NCBI RefSeq assembly: GCF_014203325.1
Contig: NZ_JACHIV010000001.1
Coordinates: forward strand, 1,365,501 to 1,429,500
DNA from: Saccharopolyspora gloriosae
GTDB taxonomy: Bacteria > Actinomycetota > Actinomycetes > Mycobacteriales > Pseudonocardiaceae
Length of the DNA: 64,000 bases
Direction: 5' to 3'
Each line of letters begins with the position of its first letter. The stretch's first letter is position 1. The position numbers and the translations under genes were made by a program. Below are positions 51,801 through 60,281 of this stretch, piece after piece. Below the pieces are notes generated by a model, which made no database searches, was not told where the DNA came from, and worked only from the letters and a program-made list of their open reading frames with translations.

Positions 51801-53476
51801 ACCCGCACGCCGCCGCGACCGGCCTCCTCGTCGCCCGGCGTCGTCACCGTGAACAGGCCCCGGTCCGGGATGGTGCCGCCCGAGGTCACGGCGAGCCGCT
51901 GCGCACCCGGCCGCGCCCGCAGCTCGTCCTGCACCCGGTCCCACACGATGCGCGCCCGCAGCTCGCCGAACTCCTCGCTCGGATACCGCCCCGCCAGCAT
52001 GTCCAGCACCGCGTACAGCGCCGAATCCGGCAGGCCCGCGAACGGCGCCGCCCGCCGCACCACCCTGGCCAGCGACTCCAGGTCCCACGGCTCCATCGCC
52101 ACCATCGACACGACGTGCTGGGCCAGCACGTCCAGCGGGTTCCGCGGGAAGGACAGCGACTCGATCAACCCGGCGGCCATCCGCTCCGCCACCACCGCGC
52201 AACCCACCAGGTCACCCCGGAACTTCGGGAACACCACCCCGTGCGAGACCGCCCCCACCTGGTGCCCGCCCCGGCCGATGCGCTGCATCCCGGAGGCGAC
52301 GCTCGGCGGCGTCTCCACCTGCACCACCAGGTCCACCGCGCCCATGTCGATGCCCAGCTCCAGCGAGGAGGTCGCCACCACGCACGGCAACCGGCCCGAC
52401 TTCAGCTCCTCCTCGACCGCGGAGCGCTGCTCCTTCGACATGGACCCGTGGTGCGCCCGCGCCACCGTCACCGCCGCGCCGGAGGTGACACCGGAACCGC
52501 CCACCGCTTCGGCGGGGAACTTCCCGGCCCGCTCGGCGGTCTCGCCCGCCTGCTCGGTGGCGAGCTCGTTGATGCCCGCCGTCAGCCGTTCCGCGAGCCG
52601 CCGCGAGTTCGCGAACACGATCGTCGACCGGTGCCGCCCGATCAGGTCCAGGATGCGCTCCTGCACCGACGGCCAGATCGAGGTGCGCTGCTCGGCTCCC
52701 GCGGCCGACCCCGTCACCTCGCCGGTCGGCTGTCCCAGCTCCGCCAGGTCCGGCACCGGGACCTCGACGGCGACCTCGACCTGCTTGGCGTGCTCCGGCT
52801 GCACCACGCGCACCGGACGGCCGCCGCCCAGGAACGTGCTCACCTCGGAGACCGGGCGCACCGTGGCCGACAACCCGATCCGCTGCGCCGGTCGAGCCAG
52901 CAGCTCGTCCAGCCGTTCCAGCGACAACGCCAGGTGCGCCCCGCGCTTGGTGCCCGCCACCGCGTGCACCTCGTCCACGATCACCGCCTCGACGCCGCGC
53001 AGCGACTCCCTGGCGGCCGAGGTCAGCAGCAGGAACAGCGATTCCGGGGTGGTCACCAGCACGTCCGGCGGTTTCCTGTTGAACGCGCGCCGCTCCTCGG
53101 CGGGCGTGTCGCCGGTCCGCATCCCGACCCGGATCTCCGGCGGCGTCCCGCCGTGGCGCTGGGTGGCCTGCCGGATGCCGGTGAGCGGGGCGCGCAGGTT
53201 GCGCTCGACGTCGACCGCGAGCGCCTTCAGCGGCGACACGTACAGCACCCGGCAGCGCCGCTTCGGGTCCTCCGGCGGGGGCGCGGAGGCCAGCCCGTCC
53301 AGCGCGGACAGGAACGCGGCGAGCGTCTTGCCGGACCCCGTCGGTGCCACGACCAGCGCGTTCTCGCCCGCGCCGATCGCCTGCCACGCCCCGGTCTGGG
53401 CCCGGGTCGGCGCGTCGAACGCGCCCCGGAACCACTCGCGGGTCGCGGGGGAGAAGTCGTCCAGCGGATCGCTCAC
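48890..53476 (-). CDS. lhr: Lhr-type superfamily 2 DNA helicase
   Basis: The 1528-residue helicase has Walker A APTGSGKTLA near residue 45, DEVHAVAGTKRG (DEVH box) near 170, SATV, later ANSRRLAERL, HHGSMSKEQR and QRIGRGGHQVG (motif VI) near 415. A long Lhr-core C-terminal region with DUF1998/winged-helix character follows. Lhr is a 3'-5' translocase on single-stranded DNA and, in mycobacteria, belongs to a DNA-damage-induced group. The GTG at 53476 gives the N-terminus SDPLDDFSPATREWF expected of the family. It is divergent from the Hsp70-like gene. Confidence 0.94.
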   Translation of the reverse strand: MSDPLDDFSPATREWFRGAFDAPTRAQTGAWQAIGAGENALVVAPTGSGKTLAAFLSALDGLASAPPPEDPKRRCRVLYVSPLKALAVDVERNLRAPLTGIRQATQRHGGTPPEIRVGMRTGDTPAEERRAFNRKPPDVLVTTPESLFLLLTSAARESLRGVEAVIVDEVHAVAGTKRGAHLALSLERLDELLARPAQRIGLSATVRPVSEVSTFLGGGRPVRVVQPEHAKQVEVAVEVPVPDLAELGQPTGEVTGSAAGAEQRTSIWPSVQERILDLIGRHRSTIVFANSRRLAERLTAGINELATEQAGETAERAGKFPAEAVGGSGVTSGAAVTVARAHHGSMSKEQRSAVEEELKSGRLPCVVATSSLELGIDMGAVDLVVQVETPPSVASGMQRIGRGGHQVGAVSHGVVFPKFRGDLVGCAVVAERMAAGLIESLSFPRNPLDVLAQHVVSMVAMEPWDLESLARVVRRAAPFAGLPDSALYAVLDMLAGRYPSEEFGELRARIVWDRVQDELRARPGAQRLAVTSGGTIPDRGLFTVTTPGDEEAGRGGVRVGELDEEMVYESRVGDTFLLGTSSWKVQDITHDRVVVVPAPGQPARMPFWKGDSPGRPLELGRALGAFVRELVAADREAATERMARAGLDEWARDNLLAYLAEQRDATRHVPDDRTIVVERFRDELGDWRMVVHSPFGAQVNGPWGLAIGARLRERRGIDPQVASSDDGIVVRLADALDESGADVLPTAEDVLLSPDEVQRVITDEVGGSALFAARFRECAARALLLPRRDPRKRSPLWQQRQRSAQLLAVAAQYEQFPIVLEAMRECVQDVYDVPGLTELMSQVTARKVRVVEVETPSPSPFARSLLFGYIGMFLYETDAPLAERRSAALSLDSTLLAELLGSEALRELLDPEVIAEVEQQLQRLVPERHAKDAESAVDLLRFLGDLSSAEAAERGIRPEWLADLRAQRRVLEVRVAGEPRWIAIEDAGKVRDALGVALPVGVPEAFTEPVADPLGELLIRYARCRGPFAAESAARRFGLGVAVVHDVLDRLAGSGRLVRGELRPLESGGGRALEYCDAEVLRRLRRGSLARLRAEVEPVEPAALGRFLPVWHGVGARLRTAPTVDDVYSVVEQLAGAPVPASAWESLVLPARLPGYSPALLDELTSTGEVTWVGSGALAGGDGWIALAPTDVADLLLPDLPEATADSPLHGAILSTLDGGAQFFRTLADRAGAIVVEGGEQAPADDAVIAALWDLVWSGTVTNDTLAPLRSLVSGKGAAHKPRRSAPRGRYARLRAGRPSMPSRSGPPTVSGRWSLAPVPAAEPTRRAHARAEAFLERHGVLTRGALEAERVTGGFSAVYKVLRAMEESGRCRRGYVVEGLGAAQFAVPGAIDRVRALSGQEEREDRSVVVLAAADPAQPYGAALPWPDPVGDTRHRPGRKAGSLVVLVNGAAVLYVERGGKSLLSFTEDEQPLRDAAGGLARAVREGWLEQLAVQRTDGAGAWGSRMADILTDAGFRATPKGLRLRA

Positions 53477-53615
53477 CCCTCCATGCTGGACCACGGCACC
53501 GACAGTGCCGCCGATGACGATTCGCCCGAACCACCCACTTGTGATCGTCCGCCGTGACAACATTCCGCAGAACGGGTGAGTCCACCCCGGATCTGGCTAC
53601 GGAAGGACAAAACCG

Positions 53616-55382
53616 GTGCGCGTGTTGTCGGTCGATCTTGGCACCTCCAACACGGTGGCGGTGCTTTCGGCGCACGGCAGGCCACCCAGGGTCATCGAGG
53701 TCGACGGCTCGTCGACGATGCCCTCGGCGGTGTTCGCCACCGAGGACGGCGCGATCATCGTGGGCCGCGACGCGGAACGCCGAGCGCGCCTCGACCCCTC
53801 CCGGTTCGAGCCGAACCCGAAGCGCCGCATCGACGAAGGCACCCTGCTGCTCGGTGAAACGATCATCACCGTCACCGACGCGATGGCCGCCGTCCTGCAC
53901 CGCGTGGCGGAGGAGACCACCCGCCAGCTCGGCGGCGTCCAGCCCGACGAAGTGCGGCTCACCCACCCCGCGCAGTGGGGTACCACCCGCTGCAACGTGC
54001 TGCTGTCGGCGGCCCGGCTCGCCGGTTTCGGCAGCAACCTGGTGCTGGTGCCGGAACCCGTCGCCGCCGCGGCGCACTTCGCGTCCTTCCCCGACCGCTC
54101 GCTGCCGCAGGGCAGGGCACTAGCGGTCTACGACCTCGGCGCCGGCACCTTCGACTGCGCCATCGTCGGCGCCACCCAGAGCGGCTTCGCGGTCCTCGCC
54201 GAGGACGGACTGGCCGACCTCGGCGGACTCGACGTCGACGAGGCGCTGCTCGAACACGTCGGCCGCCAGGTCTCCAACAAGGACCCGCAGCGCTGGCAGG
54301 CGCTGCTGCGCCCCACCACCACCGCCGACCGCCGCACCCAGCGCACGCTGCGCGAAGACGTCCGGGAAGCCAAAGAAGTGCTGTCCCGGCACGTGCAGAC
54401 CGAAGTGCCCATGCCGGAACCGTTCGCCGACGTGCTGGTCACCCGCCAAGAACTGGAGGCGCTGACCCGGCCGAGCCTGCGCCGCAGCGTCGAGATGCTC
54501 GCCGCGCTGCTGCAGGCGAACGGGATGACGCCGCAGCACCTCGCCGGGCTCTACCTGGTCGGCGGTTCGAGCCGGTTGCCGCTGGTGGCGAGCCTGATCG
54601 GGGAGCAGCTCAACGTCGTCGCCACCAGCCTCGACCAACCGGAGACCGCGGTGGCGCTCGGCGCCCACCACGTCCCGCGCGACGGCGCCGCGCTGCGCAC
54701 CGGCGACCTCGGCGGCATCCCGCCGCAGGCCGCGTTCGGCCCGCCGCAGCCGATGGCGCAGCCGCCCGCGCCGCCCGGCCCGCAGCAGCCGTCCCGCCGA
54801 CCCGGTCGCCGCCCGTGGCTCATCGGCGGGTCGATCGCGGCGGCGGTGCTGCTCGTGGCGGTCGTGGTGTTGGCCGCCGTCCTCGGCGGGGGCGGCGGGG
54901 TGCCCACCGCCGAGCAGTGCCGGGACACCACCACCCAGGACGCCGCCGGCTTCACGCCGTGCCTGAACAGGCTCGCCGGGGACCTGCCGGAACGGTCCAA
55001 CTGCGTACCCGGCTGGCAGCGCTTCGTCGCCGGGCTGCGCGACCTCGACGGCACCGTCGTGTCCTGCGCGGAGGGGAACCCGAACGAGGACACCCTGGTG
55101 ATCTACACCCACCTGGGCTCACCGGAGGAGGCGCGGCAGCGCGCGGACCTGCTGCTGATGTTCCACGGCGCCACCGGTGACCAGGTGCAGGCGAACTGGT
55201 CCGGCAACGGCTACTCCGGCCACTACCGGGCGGTCACCGGGAAGACCACCGGGACGCTGGTGTTCACCGTCACCGACCGGCCCGTGGTGGGCATGGTGCT
55301 GGCGCCCAACCAGGACGGGCGGCTGACGCCGGACGCGCTGGCCGACGACTTCGAGCGGACCGTGCAGCCGGGCGCGGCGTGA
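53616..55382 (+). CDS. membrane-anchored Hsp70-family protein
   Basis: The 588-residue protein starts with an Hsp70/actin-type ATPase domain (VDLGTSNTVAVLS at 5; VYDLGAGTFDCAIVG near 170; LVGGSSRLPLV near 310) and lacks the substrate-binding domain of DnaK. A Pro-rich linker and one membrane helix (IAAAVLLVAVVVLAAVLGG, near 410) lead to an exported domain of about 150 residues with paired Cys (QCRDTT..TPCLN, SNCVP, VVSC). Its outside domain resembles sensor regions of actinobacterial kinases. Function unknown; GTG start at 53616. Confidence 0.85.
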   Translation: MRVLSVDLGTSNTVAVLSAHGRPPRVIEVDGSSTMPSAVFATEDGAIIVGRDAERRARLDPSRFEPNPKRRIDEGTLLLGETIITVTDAMAAVLHRVAEETTRQLGGVQPDEVRLTHPAQWGTTRCNVLLSAARLAGFGSNLVLVPEPVAAAAHFASFPDRSLPQGRALAVYDLGAGTFDCAIVGATQSGFAVLAEDGLADLGGLDVDEALLEHVGRQVSNKDPQRWQALLRPTTTADRRTQRTLREDVREAKEVLSRHVQTEVPMPEPFADVLVTRQELEALTRPSLRRSVEMLAALLQANGMTPQHLAGLYLVGGSSRLPLVASLIGEQLNVVATSLDQPETAVALGAHHVPRDGAALRTGDLGGIPPQAAFGPPQPMAQPPAPPGPQQPSRRPGRRPWLIGGSIAAAVLLVAVVVLAAVLGGGGGVPTAEQCRDTTTQDAAGFTPCLNRLAGDLPERSNCVPGWQRFVAGLRDLDGTVVSCAEGNPNEDTLVIYTHLGSPEEARQRADLLLMFHGATGDQVQANWSGNGYSGHYRAVTGKTTGTLVFTVTDRPVVGMVLAPNQDGRLTPDALADDFERTVQPGAA

Positions 55383-55499
55383 TCAGCGCCCGCGCTGGTT
55401 CCACAGCCAGCGCAGCGCGACGACGATCGCGACCAGCAGCATCGCCGCGATCACGAGTTGCCCCAGCGGGCTGGACATACCGGTCGGGTCGGCTTGCAT
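55383..55499 (-). CDS. small single-helix membrane protein (38 aa)
   Basis: The short frame encodes MQADPTGMSSPLG followed by a strong hydrophobic helix (LVIAAMLLVAIVVALRWLW) and a basic end NQRGR. The ATG is at 55499 (38 residues) or 55478 (31 residues). It ends against the Hsp70-like stop as TGATCA and starts 52 nt from the divergent DUF3046 gene. Its compact shape fits a real small membrane protein, but conservation cannot be tested here. Confidence 0.45.
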   Translation of the reverse strand: MQADPTGMSSPLGQLVIAAMLLVAIVVALRWLWNQRGR

Positions 55500-55550
55500 C
55501 AGCAGCACACCACGACGGTACCCGCGGGCGCCCTCGGTAGGCTGGACGCG

Positions 55551-55745
55551 ATGCGACACACCGATTTCCGCGAACGCATGGCCGAGGAGTTCGGCCGGTT
55601 GCGAGCCGAGATGCTCGCCGAGGACCACGTGATGTCGGAGCTCGGCGGCCGCACCGTGGACGAGGCGCTCGAAGCCGGCTTCTCGCCGAAGCAGGTGTGG
55701 CTAGCCCTATGCAACACCTTCGAAGTCCCTGCTTCGCGTCGTTGA
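55551..55745 (+). CDS. DUF3046-family small protein
   Basis: The 64-residue protein (RHTDFRERMAEEFG, helical; then GGRTVDEALEAGFSPKQVW) matches the DUF3046 family, found upstream of recA in actinobacteria. Function unknown. The ATG at 55551 gives the family's usual start RHTDF. Copy D of the dispersed element lies between it and recA. Confidence 0.85.
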   Translation: MRHTDFRERMAEEFGRLRAEMLAEDHVMSELGGRTVDEALEAGFSPKQVWLALCNTFEVPASRR

Positions 55746-55771
55746 ATCTCTGCTTCCTGCTTCGGCTCGTT

Positions 55772-55990
55772 TTGCTTTGGTGGTCGGGTAGCGGAACCTC
55801 AGGTGGCTTCTCGCTGCGGGATCTTTTTCCCGAGTGGCTCCGCCACGAGGGAAAAAGCCGTCCTCGCGAGAAGACACCTGAGAACCCGCCGGTGAGGGCT
55901 TTTCGACGTGGGCTATGTGCTTCGCACATACAGGCACGGCTTCGCCGCCAAGCAGGCTTGCTTCGCAGCCCAAATGCACGGCTTCGGCGT
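55772..55990 (+). repeat. dispersed palindromic element, copy D, with extra TTC-loop hairpins
   Basis: Outer arms 55798-55814 and 55866-55882 pair over 17 positions with one G-A mismatch and a unique 8-nt core (GTGGCTTC). The inner hairpin (55824-55831 with 55849-55856) is conserved. Instead of the usual single terminal hairpin there are at least three GC-TTC-GC hairpins with different arms: 55914-55930 (7 bp), 55937-55947 (4 bp), 55955-55970 (6 bp with a bulge). It ends about 80 nt before the recA SOS box. Confidence 0.82.
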
Positions 55991-56070
55991 TTAGGTGGAG
56001 GGCTGTCGGGGGTTGGTGGGGATCTTGTTTCATGCGGAAGGGTGATGGTGTTGGCGTGTCGGCTCGATGA

Positions 56071-56086
56071 TCGAACATCCGTTCGC
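56071..56086 (+). promoter_or_regulatory. LexA (SOS) box of recA
   Basis: TCGAAC-ATCC-GTTCGC matches the actinobacterial LexA box with one change. TATGAT at 56088-56093 immediately after is a good -10 element, so LexA would cover the promoter. The leader to the recA ATG is about 150 nt. Confidence 0.82.
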
Positions 56087-56244
56087 CTATGATCGGGTTT
56101 GCGGATCGGACCTCGGTGTTCGCCGGGCCCCGTCGCCGGGCAACGGGCGGCCGGGTGGCCAGGGCAGTCCACCGGAGTGTCGGTCCCTACCCGTAGCGTC
56201 GTGCGCACACGACGAAGCTTCGACTTGACCGAGGTGGACCCCCG

Positions 56245-57288
<1,044 letters not shown>

Positions 57289-57296
57289 GCCCGGCG

Positions 57297-58136
57297 GTGT
57301 CGGCAGACGACGACTCCGCGGAGTTCTCCCGGTCACGGTCGGACTCGGCGGGTGCGCAGCGCGGCGGCGGCCGTTCCGGGCGGGGCGTGTGGCGCAGTAC
57401 CGACCACGCGCCCGGTTCGCCGGTCGCCGGTGCGGGGCTGAGCTCATCCGAAGCGGAGACCACCGGACCGGACGGTTCCCCGCCGCGGGGCACCGGCAAG
57501 CGCCGCCGCCGCAGCGCCATGGCGGAGTCCTCGGAGTCTCCGGAACCGTCGGGGACGCCGGACTCCTCGGCGGCTCGGTCTCCGGGGCGCACCGGCAGGC
57601 GGCGGCAGCAGGAGGAACGCCCGCCGGGGGTGCCGCAATCCCCGGAGGCGTCGGCCCGCGACGTGGTGTACCGGCTGCTGGCGGTGCGTGCCCGCAGCCG
57701 AGCCGAGCTGCGCCAGGCCTTGCTGCGCAAGGAGATCGACGAAGACGTCGCGGACGCGGTGTTGCAGAAGTTCGTCGACGCGGGCCTGGTCGACGACGCC
57801 GAGTTCGCCGAGGCGTGGGTTAGCGAGCGGCAGCGCAACCAAGGTCTGAGCCGCAAGGCGTTGGGCTACGAGTTGCGCCGCAAGGGCGTCGAGGAGCACC
57901 TGGTCGCCGAAGCTCTCTCCACTGTGGACACGGATGCCGAGCAGGAGCGGGCGCGGGAACTGGTGCGCCGCAAGCTCCGCTCGCTCACCGTGGACGACCC
58001 GGAGAAGCGGCTGCGCCGGCTCGTCGGAATGCTGGCCCGCAAGGGCTACCCGGAAGGCATGGCCTTCCGGGTGGTCAAGGACGAGCTCGACCGGTCGGAC
58101 CTGGAAGCCGGTGCGGACGACGCGGAAGCACCGTGA
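57297..58136 (+). CDS. recX: RecX regulatory protein with long disordered N-terminus
   Basis: RecX limits RecA filament growth. Residues about 120-279 form the helical three-repeat domain (RDVVYRLLAVRARSRAELRQ, VDDAEFAEAWVSERQRNQGLS, GMLARKGYPEGMAFRVVKDEL). The first ~115 residues are Ser/Pro/Arg-rich and look disordered, longer than usual. The GTG at 57297 is 8 bases after recA; an ATG at 57519 would give a more typical length. It is co-transcribed with recA. Confidence 0.92.
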   Translation: MSADDDSAEFSRSRSDSAGAQRGGGRSGRGVWRSTDHAPGSPVAGAGLSSSEAETTGPDGSPPRGTGKRRRRSAMAESSESPEPSGTPDSSAARSPGRTGRRRQQEERPPGVPQSPEASARDVVYRLLAVRARSRAELRQALLRKEIDEDVADAVLQKFVDAGLVDDAEFAEAWVSERQRNQGLSRKALGYELRRKGVEEHLVAEALSTVDTDAEQERARELVRRKLRSLTVDDPEKRLRRLVGMLARKGYPEGMAFRVVKDELDRSDLEAGADDAEAP

Positions 58137-58206
58137 CGAGCACGCTTTCCCGGCGCACCGCCCTTCCCACCGTCGGTAATCCTGAGCGACGGCGGGTGGG
58201 CACGGC

Positions 58207-58728
58207 TCATGGGGCCGCGTCACCGACGGAGCGTCCGACGAACACGAGGTCGTGGACCACGCCCTCCAGGTCGGCGACGCCCGGCAGCAGTCCCCACTGC
58301 TGAAATCCGTGCGACCGGAAGAGCCGGATGCTCGCCTCGTTGGCGGCGAAGATGCTGGCCGCGAGGGTGCGCACGCCCAGCCGCGGCGCGTGCGCGATGG
58401 CCTCGTCCAGCAGGTGGTGGCCCTGCCCCCGTCCGCGGTGGTCCGGGTGCAGGTAGATCGCGAGATCAGCGGTCACGTCGTACCCGGGCCGCCCGTTGAG
58501 GAACGGGTCGAACGACAGGTACCCGGTCACCGTCCGCGGCGAGCCCGGTTCGTGCCCGACCCAGACGGGACGACGGTCGGGGTGCGACTCGGCGAACCAC
58601 GCTTCGCGCGCCGAGACGTCGACCGGTTCGAGGTCGCACGTGCTCGCCTTGGCGGGGATGGCGGCGTTGTAGATGTCGACGATGGCAGGCAGGTCGTCCC
58701 GGGTGGCGAGGCGGTGCGCATAGGGCAA
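58207..58728 (-). CDS. GNAT acetyltransferase of the phosphinothricin/methionine-sulfoximine type
   Basis: The 173-residue protein begins LPYAHRLATRDDLPAIVDIYN, with the acetyl-CoA loop YLHPDHRGRGQGHHLLDEA near residue 105 and EASIRLFRSHGFQQWGLLP near 142. This is the PAT/MddA group acetylating phosphinothricin-like amines. A TTG start at 58728 has a GGAGAA site at proper spacing; longer frames lack conserved sequence. It converges with recX and is divergent from the HAD gene. Confidence 0.85.
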   Translation of the reverse strand: MPYAHRLATRDDLPAIVDIYNAAIPAKASTCDLEPVDVSAREAWFAESHPDRRPVWVGHEPGSPRTVTGYLSFDPFLNGRPGYDVTADLAIYLHPDHRGRGQGHHLLDEAIAHAPRLGVRTLAASIFAANEASIRLFRSHGFQQWGLLPGVADLEGVVHDLVFVGRSVGDAAP

Positions 58729-58822
58729 GGTCGTTCTCCGCGGTTCGGGGGATGACGGGAGATCGTCGGGTTTGGCTAGGCTGCCGGATCTGGCGGCGGT
58801 AGTCGATCGGGACAGGGGTGTT

Positions 58823-59506
58823 ATGCGAGTCGGCGGTGGGATGACCTCAGCGGCACGGCACATCGTGTGGGACTGGAACGGCACGTTGCTGGACGACAAC
58901 GACGCGGTCGTCTCGGCGGTGAACGCCGTGTGCGCCGAGTTCGGGCGCGAGCACATCGACCTCGAGCAGTGGCGGTCGATCTTCAGCCGCCCGCTGCAGC
59001 AGTGCTACGAGCGGCTGCTGGACCGCCCGCTGTCCGAAGCCGACTGGAGCAGGCTCGACGTGCTCTACCACGAGCACTACCGGGAGCTGCTGCACACGGC
59101 GAAGCTGGCCACCGGCGTCCCGGACGTGCTGCGCGAATGGGGTGAAGCGGGCCGCACGCAGTCCTTGCTGTCGATGTGGTTCCACGACGAGCTGGTCCCG
59201 CTGATCACCCGGCTGGAGCTGCTGCCGTTGTTCGAACGGGTCGACGGGTTGCGCACCGACATCGGCGGCGGAGCCAAGGCCGAGCACCTGCGCCACCACC
59301 TCGCGGAACAGGGACTCGACCCGGCCGACGTGGTGCTCATCGGCGACGTGCTCGACGACGCGCTCGCGGCGGAGCGGGTCGGTACCGGCTGCGTGCTGGT
59401 GACGACGGGCGTCATGAGCCGTCGCGCGCTGGAGACCGCCGGCGTTCCCGTGGTCGATTCCATTCCCGAAGCGGTGGACCGGATCTCCACGAACCTCGCG
59501 GCCTAG
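58823..59506 (+). CDS. HAD-superfamily phosphatase (PGP-like)
   Basis: The 227-residue HAD hydrolase has motif I as DWNGTLLDDND, a helical cap domain, motif II near LSMW and motif IV near VLIGDVLDD. In most family members motif I is DxD; here the second Asp is Asn. The layout otherwise matches phosphoglycolate phosphatase-like enzymes. The ATG at 58823 follows AGGGGTGTT; an ATG at 58841 is the alternative. Confidence 0.83.
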   Translation: MRVGGGMTSAARHIVWDWNGTLLDDNDAVVSAVNAVCAEFGREHIDLEQWRSIFSRPLQQCYERLLDRPLSEADWSRLDVLYHEHYRELLHTAKLATGVPDVLREWGEAGRTQSLLSMWFHDELVPLITRLELLPLFERVDGLRTDIGGGAKAEHLRHHLAEQGLDPADVVLIGDVLDDALAAERVGTGCVLVTTGVMSRRALETAGVPVVDSIPEAVDRISTNLAA

Positions 59507-59511
59507 CCGGA

Positions 59512-60255
59512 TCAGTACAGCGTCGGCGGCGAGGTCGTGACGACGCGCCGCCACGGCCCGTCGGGCACGTCGGACTCCTCGACGAAGCGCCAGTCGACCC
59601 GGTCGTGCGCGCCGTTGAGGTGGGTGAAGCCGAGGCAGCCGTTCAACGCGGGGGACACGTCCAGCCCCGCCCCGTTGAACCGGGTGTTCACCGGCCGGGG
59701 GTCGTCGTGCCCGAAGACGTACCGCGCGTCGTGGTACTCGGCGGGCCCGGCGTCCTGGACCTGGCCGAAGCACACGGCGTCACCCCTGGTGAGCTGCACC
59801 CAGCGGTTCTTCAGGTAGCTGAACGACTCGTCCCGCTCGCGGCCGGCGTAGCCCGGATCCCGGCTCCAGGGCACCACGGCGCCGCGCTGCTCGAAGGCGA
59901 TGGGGTCGTTGAGGTCGTCGAAGGGGAGATCGAGGTAGAACGGGTTCTCCCGCGGCGTCATCCTGGTCGGGAAGTAGCCGTTGGCGGCGGTCCGCGGCTC
60001 CGTGTCGCACCGGCCGTCGAGCAGGACTCCGTCGCAGCCGCCGTAGTGCTGCTGCCAGGCGGAGTCGTAAGTCGAGATGACCTGGCTGCCGTCGGAGGTG
60101 TCCGGGTCGAGGACCTCCCCGACCCAGAAGGTCGTCGCCACGATGCCGGTGTGCCACGGGTACTGGCGGCCGTGCACCTGCTCACCGCCCGCGCAGGAAG
60201 CGGTGATCAGTGCCGCGGCCAGCGCCGCCGTCGCGCGACCCCGGGGCACCGGCAT
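59512..60255 (-). CDS. secreted lipoprotein of unknown function
   Basis: The 247-residue protein has a signal peptide with lipobox-like ITASC at about residue 21. The mature part begins with WHTGIVATTFWVGEV and carries cysteines (GGCDG, GRCDT, AVCFG, NGCLG) that could form two disulfides. I do not recognise a function. It starts 26 nt after the deacetylase stop on the same strand, so it is probably co-transcribed and may act on the same polymer. Confidence 0.7.
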   Translation of the reverse strand: MPVPRGRATAALAAALITASCAGGEQVHGRQYPWHTGIVATTFWVGEVLDPDTSDGSQVISTYDSAWQQHYGGCDGVLLDGRCDTEPRTAANGYFPTRMTPRENPFYLDLPFDDLNDPIAFEQRGAVVPWSRDPGYAGRERDESFSYLKNRWVQLTRGDAVCFGQVQDAGPAEYHDARYVFGHDDPRPVNTRFNGAGLDVSPALNGCLGFTHLNGAHDRVDWRFVEESDVPDGPWRRVVTTSPPTLY

Positions 60256-60281
60256 GCGCGGTCACCCCGATTCCGGGCAGG

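Noticed and set aside
55905-55990. Hairpin array after copy D as a CRISPR array
   Set aside because: The repeated units are short imperfect palindromes with no constant repeat-spacer periodicity, and no cas gene is present.
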